A stretch of DNA of 33,273 nucleotides from assembly GCA_947629545.1 (NCBI GenBank), contig CANREE010000025.1, forward strand, positions 1-33,273, in the 5' to 3' direction. Position numbers and translations under genes: made by a program. Below are positions 20,267 through 28,676 of this stretch, one piece after another (the first letter of the stretch is position 1; every line of letters starts with the position of its first letter). The DNA is from an uncultured Lachnospiraceae bacterium (GTDB lineage Bacteria > Bacillota > Clostridia > Lachnospirales > Lachnospiraceae). The notes below the pieces were generated by a model, which was not told the origin of the DNA, did not search any database, and saw only the letters and a list, made by a program, of their open reading frames with translations.

Positions 20267-22723
20267 TTACAATTCGACCGTAATCTTATCCAGATGCCAG
20301 ATATCCTTTACGTACTCCTCGATGGTGCGGTCGGAGGAGAACTTGCCGGAGTGGGCCACGTTCAGGATCGCCGCCTTCGTCCACCACTCGCGGTTGCGGT
20401 ACGCCTGGTCAATCCGGTGCTGGGCGTCCGCGTAGGACCAGAAGTCCTTCAGGATAAAATACGTATCCGCACGGTCGCTGGATTTGGTGTTTAAGAGCGA
20501 ATCGTAAATATCCCGGAACAGCTCCGGATTCTGCGGCGAGAAATAACCGTTGATCAGCTGCATCAGGATATGACGTATCGTACTGTCATTGTTGAAGATA
20601 TCCATCGGATTGTATCCGCCGTATTTCTCGTAATTGATCACCTCGTCAGCCGACATACCGAAAATAAACGCGTTCTCGATGCCGACTTCCTCGACGATCT
20701 CCACGTTCGCGCCGTCCATGGTTCCCAGGGTCAGGGCGCCGTTTAACATGAACTTCATGTTGCCGGTACCGGAAGCTTCCTTGCTGGCTGTGGAGATCTG
20801 CTCGCTGACGTCCGCCGCCGCGAAAATGATCTCCGCGTTGCTGACACGGTACTCCTCGATGAAGACGACCTTGATCTTGCCGTGGATCGACCAGTCGTTA
20901 TTAATCACATCGGCCACCGCGTTGATCAGCTTGATCGTGAGTTTCGCCCGCTTATAGCCGGATGCCGCCTTGGCGCCGAAGATAAACGTCCTCGGAACCA
21001 TATCCAGATTCGGATCTTCCTTCAGCCTGCTGTACAGGTACATCACATGAAGGATGTTAAGGAGCTGCCTCTTATACTCATGGAGACGCTTCACCTGCAC
21101 GTCGAAGATAGAGTTGGGATCCACGTCGATACCGTTATTCTCCTTAATATACTTCGCCAGACGGAGTTTGTTCTGATACTTGATCTCGTTGAATTCCTTC
21201 TGGGCCTGCGGATCCTCGGCGAATTTCGCCAGCCCCTCGATCTTCGGCAGATCCGTGATCCAGGCGTCGGTCCCGATCTTAGCGGTGACCCACTTGGCCA
21301 GCAGCGGATTGCCGTGAAGCAGGAAACGCCTCTGGGTGATGCCGTTGGTCTTATTGTTGAACTTCCACGGGGTCATCTCGTAGAAATCCTTCAGTTCCTG
21401 ATTCTTCAGGATCTCGGTATGAAGCTTCGCCACGCCGTTAACCGAGAAGCTGCCGGCGATAGCCATATAGGCCATGCGCACCTGGCCGTTATACAGGATC
21501 GCCATATTCGCGACCTTGCTCTCATTGCCCGGATACATCCGGCGGATCTGCTCTACGAAACGGCGGTTGATCTCATCCACGATCTGATAGACACGCGGAA
21601 GCAGTCGCTTGAACAGATCGATGGGCCACTTCTCCAGGGCCTCGCTCATGATCGTGTGGTTGGTGTAGGCGCAGGTCTTGGTCGTGACCTCCCAGGCCTC
21701 GTCCCAGGTCAGACCTTCCTCGTCGATCAGGATACGCATCAGCTCCGGCACCGCCACCGTCGGATGGGTGTCGTTCAGCTGGAAGGAATTCTTCTCATGG
21801 AAGCGGCGCATATCGCCGTGGTGCATCTTGTACTTTTTCACCGCCCTCTGGACGCTGGCAGAAATGAAGAAATACTGCTGTTTTAAGCGCAGCTCCTTGC
21901 CCGCAATGTGATTGTCGTTGGGATAGAGGACCTCGCAGATGTTCTTGGCCAGGTTCTCCTGCTCCACCGCCTTCTGGTAGTCGCCCTTGTCGAAGGAATC
22001 CAGATTGAACAGGTTGATCGGCTGGGCGTCCCAGATCCGCAGGGTGTTCACCACATTGTTGCCGTAGCCTACGATGGGCAGATCGTAGGGAACCGCCATG
22101 ACCGACTGGTAACCTCTCTGAATGAAATGCTGGCGTCCGCCCTCCCAGACCTCTTCTACATAGCCGCCGAACTTGACCTCGGTGGAATACTCGGAGCGGC
22201 GCACCTCGAAGGGGTTGCCGTCCGCCAGCCACTCGTCAGGCACCTCCACCTGGTAGCCGTTCTCGATCTTCTGACGGAACATGCCGTAGCGGTAGCGAAT
22301 GCCGCAGCCGTAGGCCGGATAGCCAAGCGTCGCCAGGGAATCCAGAAAACACGCCGCCAGACGGCCGAGACCGCCGTTTCCGAGCGCCGCGTCCGGCTCC
22401 TGATCCTCGATCACATTCAGATCAAGACCCATTTCCTCAAGCGCCTCTTTGATCTCATCGTAAGCCATCAGGTTGATCATATTGTTGCCCAGGGCGCGGC
22501 CCATCAGAAATTCCATGGACATATAGTAAACCAGCTTCGCGTCCTGCTTGTCGTACTGCTTGTGGGTGGCGATCCACTCGTCCACGATGATATCCTTCAC
22601 CGCGTAGGCCACCGCCTGGAAAATCTCCTGCGGCGTAGCGTCCTCCAGTTTCTTGCGGTACTTGCTCTTCAGAGCATAGATCATCGCCTGCTTAAACTCT
22701 TCCTTATCAAATTTTGTGTTCAT
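20267..22723 (-). CDS. glgP: Glycogen/starch phosphorylase
   Basis: An 818-residue glycosyltransferase family 35 enzyme that releases glucose-1-phosphate from glycogen or maltodextrin, using pyridoxal phosphate. The length is normal. Clear blocks are EDQEPDAALGNGGLGRLAACF near residue 105, QLNDTHPTVAVPELMR, the NGITQRRFLLHGNPLLA region, and the cofactor region SKEASGTGNMKFMLNGA. ATG 22723 is set by MNTKFDKEEF and AGGAGAGG upstream. It lies between spoIID and ileS without an obvious shared function; a glycogen store used during sporulation is one possible link. Confidence 0.95.
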   Translation of the reverse strand: MNTKFDKEEFKQAMIYALKSKYRKKLEDATPQEIFQAVAYAVKDIIVDEWIATHKQYDKQDAKLVYYMSMEFLMGRALGNNMINLMAYDEIKEALEEMGLDLNVIEDQEPDAALGNGGLGRLAACFLDSLATLGYPAYGCGIRYRYGMFRQKIENGYQVEVPDEWLADGNPFEVRRSEYSTEVKFGGYVEEVWEGGRQHFIQRGYQSVMAVPYDLPIVGYGNNVVNTLRIWDAQPINLFNLDSFDKGDYQKAVEQENLAKNICEVLYPNDNHIAGKELRLKQQYFFISASVQRAVKKYKMHHGDMRRFHEKNSFQLNDTHPTVAVPELMRILIDEEGLTWDEAWEVTTKTCAYTNHTIMSEALEKWPIDLFKRLLPRVYQIVDEINRRFVEQIRRMYPGNESKVANMAILYNGQVRMAYMAIAGSFSVNGVAKLHTEILKNQELKDFYEMTPWKFNNKTNGITQRRFLLHGNPLLAKWVTAKIGTDAWITDLPKIEGLAKFAEDPQAQKEFNEIKYQNKLRLAKYIKENNGIDVDPNSIFDVQVKRLHEYKRQLLNILHVMYLYSRLKEDPNLDMVPRTFIFGAKAASGYKRAKLTIKLINAVADVINNDWSIHGKIKVVFIEEYRVSNAEIIFAAADVSEQISTASKEASGTGNMKFMLNGALTLGTMDGANVEIVEEVGIENAFIFGMSADEVINYEKYGGYNPMDIFNNDSTIRHILMQLINGYFSPQNPELFRDIYDSLLNTKSSDRADTYFILKDFWSYADAQHRIDQAYRNREWWTKAAILNVAHSGKFSSDRTIEEYVKDIWHLDKITVEL

Positions 22724-22796
22724 ACCTGTTGAACCTCTCCTCTGCCAATAATGATGCAATGTCAGTAGTTTTCTCGGTCACTTCTCCATCTCATAT

Positions 22797-22820
22797 CCGG
22801 GCGGCGTCTCCGCCGCCGGA
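22797..22820. other. GC hairpin between ileS and glgP
   Basis: GGCGGCG (22800-22806), loop TCTC, CGCCGCC (22811-22817) is a perfect stem, with more pairing on its flanks. No T-run follows on the minus strand, so at best it is an inefficient terminator or an RNA-stabilising stem after ileS. Confidence 0.5.
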
Positions 22821-22839
22821 GCCCCGGGATTTCCATTGC

Positions 22840-25800
22840 TCAGTTCTTCTTCACTCCAAGCGTAACCTGCTCGCCGTTGATATTCCATTCCTTCGTATAT
22901 CCGTCCGTCTGACCGGACACGATCTCTTCCGCCAGCACTTCCGACTTGATCTCGTCCGCGTGGCCTGTGAATATCTTTGAAATGTTCTCATTGCCCTGCT
23001 CATAGACCGTGATGTGGTCCATGACCTCGAAGCCGGCTTCCTTGCGCATGGTCTGGATCTTGCTGACCAGCTCGCGCACGAAGCCCTCTTCCACCAGCTC
23101 CGGCGTCAGGTTGGCGTCCAGAACCACGGTGACCGCGCTGTCCGCCTCGGTCACATAACCGGGCTTCTGGGACATGTCGATCAGCAGATCTTCTTCCGCC
23201 AGAACCACCGGGCCATTGCCGAAATCGAAAGTCAGCGCGCCGGTGCCCTTAAGCGTATCCATGGCTTCGTTGCCGTCCACCTCGGAAAGCGCCTTGCGGA
23301 TATTTCCAAGCTGTTTGCCGTACTTCGGACCCACCGTCTTAAGCTGCGGTTTGAACGTGTAGGTTGTAAACTCACGCACATCGTCGGTGAACACCGCCTT
23401 CTTCACGTTCAGCTCATCCTCGATGATCTCCACATAAAAATCAGAAAGGGCGTGGTCCGCCTTCACGAACATCTGTGCAAGCGGCTGGCGGTTCTTTAGG
23501 TTGGCCGTGTTGCGGGCCGCGCGGCCCATGACGACCACATGAAGCACCTCCGCCATGTCGGCCTCCAGCTGCTGATCGATATGGCTCTCCTCCACCGCCG
23601 GGAAGTCGCACAGGTGAATGCTCTCCGGCGCGTTCGGATCGATGCTTCTCACCAGGTTCTGGTAAATGGCCTCGGTCATGAACGGGATCATCGGCGCCGC
23701 TGCCTTGCTGACGGTCACCAGAGCCGTGTACAGGGTCATATAGGCGTTGATCTTATCCTGCTCCATGCCCTTGGCCCAGAAGCGCTCGCGGCTGCGGCGG
23801 ACATACCAGTTGCTCAGATCGTCCACAAAGTCCTCCAGGGCTCTCGCCGCCTCCGGCACCCGGTACTGGTCCAGATTCTCATCCACATCCTTTACCATTG
23901 TATTCATGCGGGAAAGGATCCATCTGTCCATGACAGGCAGTTTCTCATAATCCAGCGTATATTTCGTCGCGTCAAATTCGTCAATGTTCGCGTACAGCAC
24001 GAAGAAGGCATAGGTATTCCAAAGGGTTCCCATGAACTTGCGCTGGCCCTCAGTCACGGCCTTGCCGGAGAAACGCTTGGGCAGCCACGGAGCGCCGCTG
24101 GTATAGAAATACCACCGGATCGCGTCGGCGCCGTAAGTATCCAGAGCGTCGAACGGGTCCACGGCGTTGCCCTTGGACTTGCTCATCTTCTGGCCGTTCT
24201 CGTCCTGCACATGCCCCAGGACGATGACATTTTCATAGGGGGACTTATTAAACAGCAGGGTAGACTCGGCCATCAGGGAGTGGAACCACCCTCTCGTCTG
24301 GTCCACGGCCTCGGAAATGAACTGGGCCGGGAACTGCTGCTCGAAAAGTTCCTTGTTCTCAAAGGGATAATGGTGTTGGGCGAAGGGCATGGCGCCGGAA
24401 TCGAACCAGCAGTCGATGACCTCCGGCACCCGGTGCATGGTCCCGCCGCACTTGGGGCAGGGGAAGGTCACTTCGTCGATATAGGGACGGTGAAGTTCTA
24501 CCTTCGCCGCGTTTGGATCGCCACTCAGTTCCGCCAGCTCCTGCCGGCTTCCCACGCTGTGCTGATAGCCGCACTCGCACTCCCAGATATTAAGCGGCGT
24601 GCCCCAGTAGCGGTTGCGGGAAATGGCCCAGTCCTGGATGTTCTCCAGCCAGTTGCCGAAACGGCCCTTGCCGATGGAATCCGGTATCCAGTTGACCGTG
24701 TTGTTGTTGCGGATCAGGTCGTCGCGGACCGCGGTCTCCCTGATGTACCAGGACTCGCGGGCGTAGTAGATCAGCGGCGTGTCGCATCTCCAGCAGTGGG
24801 GATAGCTGTGCTCGAATTTGGGCGCGTCGAAGAGAAGACCCTTGGCGTCCAGATCCCGCAGGACCATGGGGTCGGCTTTCTTCACGAATACGCCCGCGTA
24901 GGGGGTCTCCGCCGTCATCTCGCCCTTGCCGTCCACCAACTGGACGAAGGGCAGGTCGTAGACGCGGCCCACCTTGGCGTCGTCCTCACCGAAGGCCGGG
25001 GCGATATGGACCACGCCGGTACCGTCGGTCAGCGTGACATAGGAGTCGCAGACCACGTAGAACGCCTTCTTGTTCTGCTTTCTGCATGTCTCCACCGCGC
25101 AGTCGAAGAGAGGCTCGTATTCTTTGAATTCCAGATCCTTTCCGGTATAAGTCTCAAGGACCTCGTAGGCGGGACCGGCAGCGTAGGATTCGGCAGCGGA
25201 ACCATCGCCTGCCTTGCCGGCCGCGGCCTTCCCGGAAACAGCCCCGGTCTCCTTTCCGGAGGCAGCTTCCTCTTCACCGCCTGTTGCCTTCCCGGCCAGC
25301 TTCCCGAGAACCGTGTCCAGAAGGGCCTGGGCCATATAATAAGTATAGCCGTCGGCGGCCTTCACTTTGGCGTAGGTCTCCACCGGGTTCACGCACAGTG
25401 CCACATTGCTGGGCAGGGTCCATGGCGTGGTCGTCCACGCCAGGATATACGCGTCCTCGCCCTTCACCTTGAAGCGGGCGATGGCGGAACGCTCCTTGAT
25501 ATCCTTATAACCCTGGGCTACCTCCGCCGTGGAAAGCGGGGTGCCGCAGCGCGGGCAGTAAGGCACGATCTTAAAGCCCTTGTACAGAAGGCCCTTGTCC
25601 CAGATGGTCCTGAGGGCCCACCACTCAGACTCGATGTAGTCGTCATGATAGGTGACGTAAGGATTGTCCATGTCCGCCCAGAAGCCGACGGTGCCGGAGA
25701 AATCCTCCCACATGCCCTTGTATTTCCAGACGCTCTCCTTACATTTGTCAATGAACGGCTCAAGGCCGTATTCCTCGATCTGATCCTTTCCGTTAAGCCC

Positions 25801-26106
25801 TAAGAGCTTCTCCACCTCGATCTCCACCGGGAGTCCGTGGGTGTCCCAGCCGGCCTTGCGGGGAACCATGTAGCCCTTCATAGTCCGGTAGCGGGGGATC
25901 ATATCCTTGATCACACGGGTCTCCACATGGCCGATGTGGGGCTTGCCGTTGGCCGTAGGCGGCCCGTCATAGAAGGTGTAAGTCGGACAGCCCTCCCGCA
26001 CCTTCATGCTCTTCTCGAAGATGTCCTGATCCTTCCAGAACTTCTCCACTTCCTTCTCTCTCTCCACAAATTTCAGATCCGTGGAGACTTTCGCATACTT
26101 TGGCAT
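22840..26106 (-). CDS. ileS: Isoleucyl-tRNA synthetase
   Basis: A 1088-residue class I aminoacyl-tRNA synthetase that charges tRNA-Ile. It shows the HIGH motif in GKPHIGHV (about 57-61), the WDTHGLPVE block, zinc-type CPRCG and CPKCGG pairs, the editing-domain motif TTTPWTLPSN (225-234) and KMSKSKGNAVDP. It belongs to the long, archaeal/eukaryotic-like IleS group found in many clostridia. An unusual insert of about 40 residues rich in Ala, Gly, Lys and Glu (about 271-312) lies in the editing domain. GGAGG lies seven bases before ATG 26106. It is controlled by the T-box leader just upstream. Confidence 0.96.
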   Translation of the reverse strand: MPKYAKVSTDLKFVEREKEVEKFWKDQDIFEKSMKVREGCPTYTFYDGPPTANGKPHIGHVETRVIKDMIPRYRTMKGYMVPRKAGWDTHGLPVEIEVEKLLGLNGKDQIEEYGLEPFIDKCKESVWKYKGMWEDFSGTVGFWADMDNPYVTYHDDYIESEWWALRTIWDKGLLYKGFKIVPYCPRCGTPLSTAEVAQGYKDIKERSAIARFKVKGEDAYILAWTTTPWTLPSNVALCVNPVETYAKVKAADGYTYYMAQALLDTVLGKLAGKATGGEEEAASGKETGAVSGKAAAGKAGDGSAAESYAAGPAYEVLETYTGKDLEFKEYEPLFDCAVETCRKQNKKAFYVVCDSYVTLTDGTGVVHIAPAFGEDDAKVGRVYDLPFVQLVDGKGEMTAETPYAGVFVKKADPMVLRDLDAKGLLFDAPKFEHSYPHCWRCDTPLIYYARESWYIRETAVRDDLIRNNNTVNWIPDSIGKGRFGNWLENIQDWAISRNRYWGTPLNIWECECGYQHSVGSRQELAELSGDPNAAKVELHRPYIDEVTFPCPKCGGTMHRVPEVIDCWFDSGAMPFAQHHYPFENKELFEQQFPAQFISEAVDQTRGWFHSLMAESTLLFNKSPYENVIVLGHVQDENGQKMSKSKGNAVDPFDALDTYGADAIRWYFYTSGAPWLPKRFSGKAVTEGQRKFMGTLWNTYAFFVLYANIDEFDATKYTLDYEKLPVMDRWILSRMNTMVKDVDENLDQYRVPEAARALEDFVDDLSNWYVRRSRERFWAKGMEQDKINAYMTLYTALVTVSKAAAPMIPFMTEAIYQNLVRSIDPNAPESIHLCDFPAVEESHIDQQLEADMAEVLHVVVMGRAARNTANLKNRQPLAQMFVKADHALSDFYVEIIEDELNVKKAVFTDDVREFTTYTFKPQLKTVGPKYGKQLGNIRKALSEVDGNEAMDTLKGTGALTFDFGNGPVVLAEEDLLIDMSQKPGYVTEADSAVTVVLDANLTPELVEEGFVRELVSKIQTMRKEAGFEVMDHITVYEQGNENISKIFTGHADEIKSEVLAEEIVSGQTDGYTKEWNINGEQVTLGVKKN
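25171..25296 (-). repeat. Low-complexity insert within ileS
   Basis: It encodes about 42 residues (271-312) made largely of Ala, Gly, Glu, Lys and Ser, with repeats of the type SGK and AGKA. Flanking text (LLDTVLG before, YEVLETYTGKDLEF after) would join directly in ordinary members of the family. It is in frame and does not break the enzyme. Confidence 0.75.
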
Positions 26107-26227
26107 CTCTCAACCTCCAAACTGGTAACTGTGCGGCTCATGTCTGCTTTCCCCGACACCGAAGCTAAACATCCCGTGGATGATCTTCCGGTTCTCCGGA
26201 GCCGAAGCCGTTTCAGACAATGAATAA

Positions 26228-26509
26228 ATGAAGCCTTCATCCCCGGAAATGAGGACGAAGGCCGAAATGTACTTCGTTGTACCACCTATTACCATACTGA
26301 CATATGCTTCCATATAACGGTGGAAACCGGCGGGACCTACTGGGAATCCGCCGCGCCTTTCCGGCTGCGGCTACCTCTTCAGCCTGCGACTCGGGAGTGA
26401 TTTTCGCCTTCTGTGCTACTGATACCGGCCTCGCACCGCCGCCGGCTCGCTGGAATGTTCCCACAGGGCTACTGTCTCCGTCTTCGTCTTTCGGGCATTT
26501 AACATTGTC
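26228..26509 (-). promoter_or_regulatory. Isoleucine T-box leader
   Basis: A T-box leader controlling ileS. On the minus strand the specifier region reads ATC (isoleucine; 26401-26399) just before ACTCCCGAGTCGC, a usual T-box context. The T-box sequence AGGTGGTACAACG is at 26287-26275. It is followed by a 12-bp terminator stem (26262-26251 with 26244-26233) and a weak T-rich stretch. Uncharged tRNA-Ile would bind, form the antiterminator and allow ileS to be read; charged tRNA would leave the terminator in place. Confidence 0.88.
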
Positions 26510-26515
26510 TTACCC

Positions 26516-26544
26516 ATTATAGACAGAAGAGGGTCTCTTGTCAA
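26516..26544 (-). promoter_or_regulatory. Promoter of the ileS T-box transcript
   Basis: On the minus strand TTGACA (26544-26539), 17 bases, TATAAT (26521-26516), a perfect SigA promoter that would start transcription at about 26509. Confidence 0.92.
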
Positions 26545-26586
26545 GAAAAAATTCTTGGAAATGGGGCCGCCGGACAGGCCCGGCGC

Positions 26587-27225
26587 TCACGCCAGCAGCT
26601 TCTCAATCTTCGCCCGCACCGCTCCGATCACCGGCCCCAGAAAAAACGCCATGATAACCGTTACCAGTCCGAGATGCGCTCCCATCAGCACGCCCCCGAC
26701 CGTAAATCCGATGTCCCAGCACATGCGCAGTGTACGGAAAGAGACCTTCTTCTGCCGCTCCGACAGAATAAACGGCAGGGAATCGTAAGGCGCGGATCCC
26801 AGCCCCGCGCTCATATACACGGACGCCGCCAGGATAAACAGCGCCAGCACCGGCAGAATCAGAATCCACTCCACCGTCTTCTGCGACAGGAAGCCGGCCG
26901 GCAGCGCGATCTTCCAGATCCAGCTGAAGAAATCCGACGTATAGCCCACGACGATCATATTCCCAAGGGTGCCGAACCCCACATAACTGGCGTCCAGCCC
27001 CAGCACAAACACCATCATGACCAGATTCTCCAGCAGCTGGCAGGTGCCAAAGCTGAACGGCAGATAGTTTGCCATTCCTGCCGCAAACAGCGCGCAGGGA
27101 TCCGTGCCGAAGTCGAACTGCCGCAGAAGCGACAGGCCGAACCCCTGAAAGAATACGCCCACAAGCATCATCACAAGCCGTTTTTTAAAATGAGGCGGTC
27201 GCTCAAACCATTTCTTTTTCATCAT
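26587..27225 (-). CDS. YczE/YitT-like membrane protein
   Basis: A 212-residue integral membrane protein with about five or six hydrophobic segments (LVMMLVGVFFQGFGLSLL, then LLENLVMMVFVLGL, ILILPVLALFILAASVYM, and LGLVTVIMAFFLGPVIGAV). The motif FGTDPCALFAAGMAN near residue 40 and AGLGSAPYDSLPFIL near residue 140 are typical of the YczE/YyaS/YitT group, whose substrate is unknown. In Bacillus, YczE affects the surfactin system. The start at 27225 is preceded by AAAGGG about 11 bases upstream; ATG 27222 is equally possible. It is transcribed towards the ileS promoter region. Confidence 0.8.
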   Translation of the reverse strand: MMKKKWFERPPHFKKRLVMMLVGVFFQGFGLSLLRQFDFGTDPCALFAAGMANYLPFSFGTCQLLENLVMMVFVLGLDASYVGFGTLGNMIVVGYTSDFFSWIWKIALPAGFLSQKTVEWILILPVLALFILAASVYMSAGLGSAPYDSLPFILSERQKKVSFRTLRMCWDIGFTVGGVLMGAHLGLVTVIMAFFLGPVIGAVRAKIEKLLA

Positions 27226-27298
27226 CTGCAGTGTTCCCTTTCTTGAGTTTCTATTATGCTTCCCAGAGGGGGTGTTCCCGGCATGGGATCCGGCGGTT

Positions 27299-27389
27299 CC
27301 GTCCGAACCATATGATCCGGCGGTTCCGTCTCCGCCATCGATTCCACGATCCTGTCCGAACCGTACGATTCCGCAGTTCTGTCTCCGCA
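27299..27389. repeat. Imperfect direct repeat upstream of the YczE-like gene
   Basis: A segment at 27301-27335 (starting GTCCGAACC, ending GTCTCCGC) recurs at about 27354-27388 with several substitutions, period about 53. A shorter exact 17-base word overlaps the first copy at 27287-27303 and 27314-27330. The intergenic stretch (27226-27441) contains no clear gene. Confidence 0.5.
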
Positions 27390-27441
27390 AGACCGGGCGC
27401 CGTATTCCGTTCATTCCCCGGGCATACGCCGCGCATCCCTG

Positions 27442-28665
27442 TCATCTCAGCAGCCGGTCCAGCCGCCACTTCAGTTCGCTCAGATCCCGCTCCACAACCT
27501 CATACACGAACACGTCCCCGCTCAGGCCGTCCAGCGTTTTGTCCAGCAGATAATTGCAGTGGACAAATGTGCTTTTCCGGAAATATTTCAGAAGCCACGG
27601 CATCATATTCTCCCCGAAGGAATCCCGCACCATCAGAAGCGTCCGGCCGTCCGGCGCCCCAGGCGCCGAACCGTAATTCAGCAGCCCGTCTGCAGTCTCC
27701 TCACATGCTATGTCGTCCAGATAACCATTCACGGAAAGCCACCGGTCCTTTACCTCAGAGTCCGGCAGATGCGCCATGTCCGCCAGATCGCCGCGCCAGA
27801 CGCCGGTTTCCCACACTAGTTCCATATCCGCAAGGCTGAGCGGCTTCATTTCTGCTCCCCGCGCCAGACGCGCCTCCGGCTCTCCCGGTGACGCCTCACC
27901 GCCAGTCTCCGCCTCTCCCGTTGAAGCCTCACCGCCAGTCTCCGACTCTCCCGACAGCGTAGAATCCGAGCCGCGCCTCCCCGTCTCCAGCTCCCCCAGC
28001 AGCGCCTGCGTCCCGACGAAGCCCCCGGCCCGGTTCCAGTGGGTATCCATCCTGTAATACAGCTGGCTTACCTCTTTCTCACGATTCAGCTCCTCCAGCG
28101 GATATACGACTTTCAGGTCAGAATGCGCACGGATATACTGCACCAGCTCCTCCGCCGCGCACGTCCCCGTCGCAGGTGCGTAGGCGTCCGGCAGATACTC
28201 CCGGTAGACCTGCTCTTTATTCGGCGCAATGAACAGCACGAAGTTCTCCGGATCAGAGACGAACTGGCTACGGGCCTCAAGGAGCCTGCGAAGGATCTCC
28301 TCCTTCTCATCCTCCGTGAATACGGGAAGTCCCAGCACATCCCGGACGCTGTCCTCGCCAGCGTAGAAGAGCCAGCCGTCCTTTCCGGCAATCACGTCCT
28401 CGTGATCCACGCTGTGAAACAGCTTCCAGTTCGCCTTCGCGTACAGATTCAGCGTCTCATACCGGAACGGCGCGTGGTCATCAATGTAGCTCTCGATCGT
28501 TGCCGGCGCCTCCTCGTAATTCTCCGGCGTGATGTCCGGCCAGGGCGCCAGTTCCCGCTTCTCCAGATTCACTGTATCGCCGCCGTACAGAAGCCCGGCC
28601 AGGTTCGGCAGCAGCAGGAGCAGGAAAAAGCTTATCACAAGCAGATGTTCCTTCTTGATCTTCAT
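27442..28665 (-). CDS. DHHW/AlgX-like SGNH hydrolase-type protein
   Basis: A 407-residue exported protein with an N-terminal transmembrane/signal anchor (about 7-28). It has the DHHW-family opening (NLEKRELAPWP, then YIDDHAPFR), the DGWLFYAGEDS block, the DTHWNRAGGF motif (about residue 210) and a closing RDSFGENMMPWL, which form the SGNH-type active site of AlgX/AlgJ relatives. These proteins help move acetyl groups onto exopolysaccharide together with an MBOAT partner, encoded directly upstream here. GGGAGG lies six bases before ATG 28665. A low-complexity insert with 11-residue repeats interrupts the domain after DTHW. Confidence 0.85.
   Translation of the reverse strand: MKIKKEHLLVISFFLLLLLPNLAGLLYGGDTVNLEKRELAPWPDITPENYEEAPATIESYIDDHAPFRYETLNLYAKANWKLFHSVDHEDVIAGKDGWLFYAGEDSVRDVLGLPVFTEDEKEEILRRLLEARSQFVSDPENFVLFIAPNKEQVYREYLPDAYAPATGTCAAEELVQYIRAHSDLKVVYPLEELNREKEVSQLYYRMDTHWNRAGGFVGTQALLGELETGRRGSDSTLSGESETGGEASTGEAETGGEASPGEPEARLARGAEMKPLSLADMELVWETGVWRGDLADMAHLPDSEVKDRWLSVNGYLDDIACEETADGLLNYGSAPGAPDGRTLLMVRDSFGENMMPWLLKYFRKSTFVHCNYLLDKTLDGLSGDVFVYEVVERDLSELKWRLDRLLR
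27880..27958 (-). repeat. 33-base tandem repeat inside the DHHW gene
   Basis: Two 33-base units (27880-27912 and 27913-27945) differ at only a few positions, and a partial third unit follows. They encode 11-residue repeats of the ETGGEAS(T/P)GE type. Such units can expand or shrink by slippage without changing the frame. Confidence 0.8.
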
Positions 28666-28676
28666 GCGCGCCTCCC

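Noticed and set aside
23539-25803. 754-codon open frame on the plus strand opposite ileS
   Set aside because: It is the mirror of the ileS reading frame in GC-rich DNA, with no ribosome binding site and no recognisable domain; ileS on the other strand is certain.
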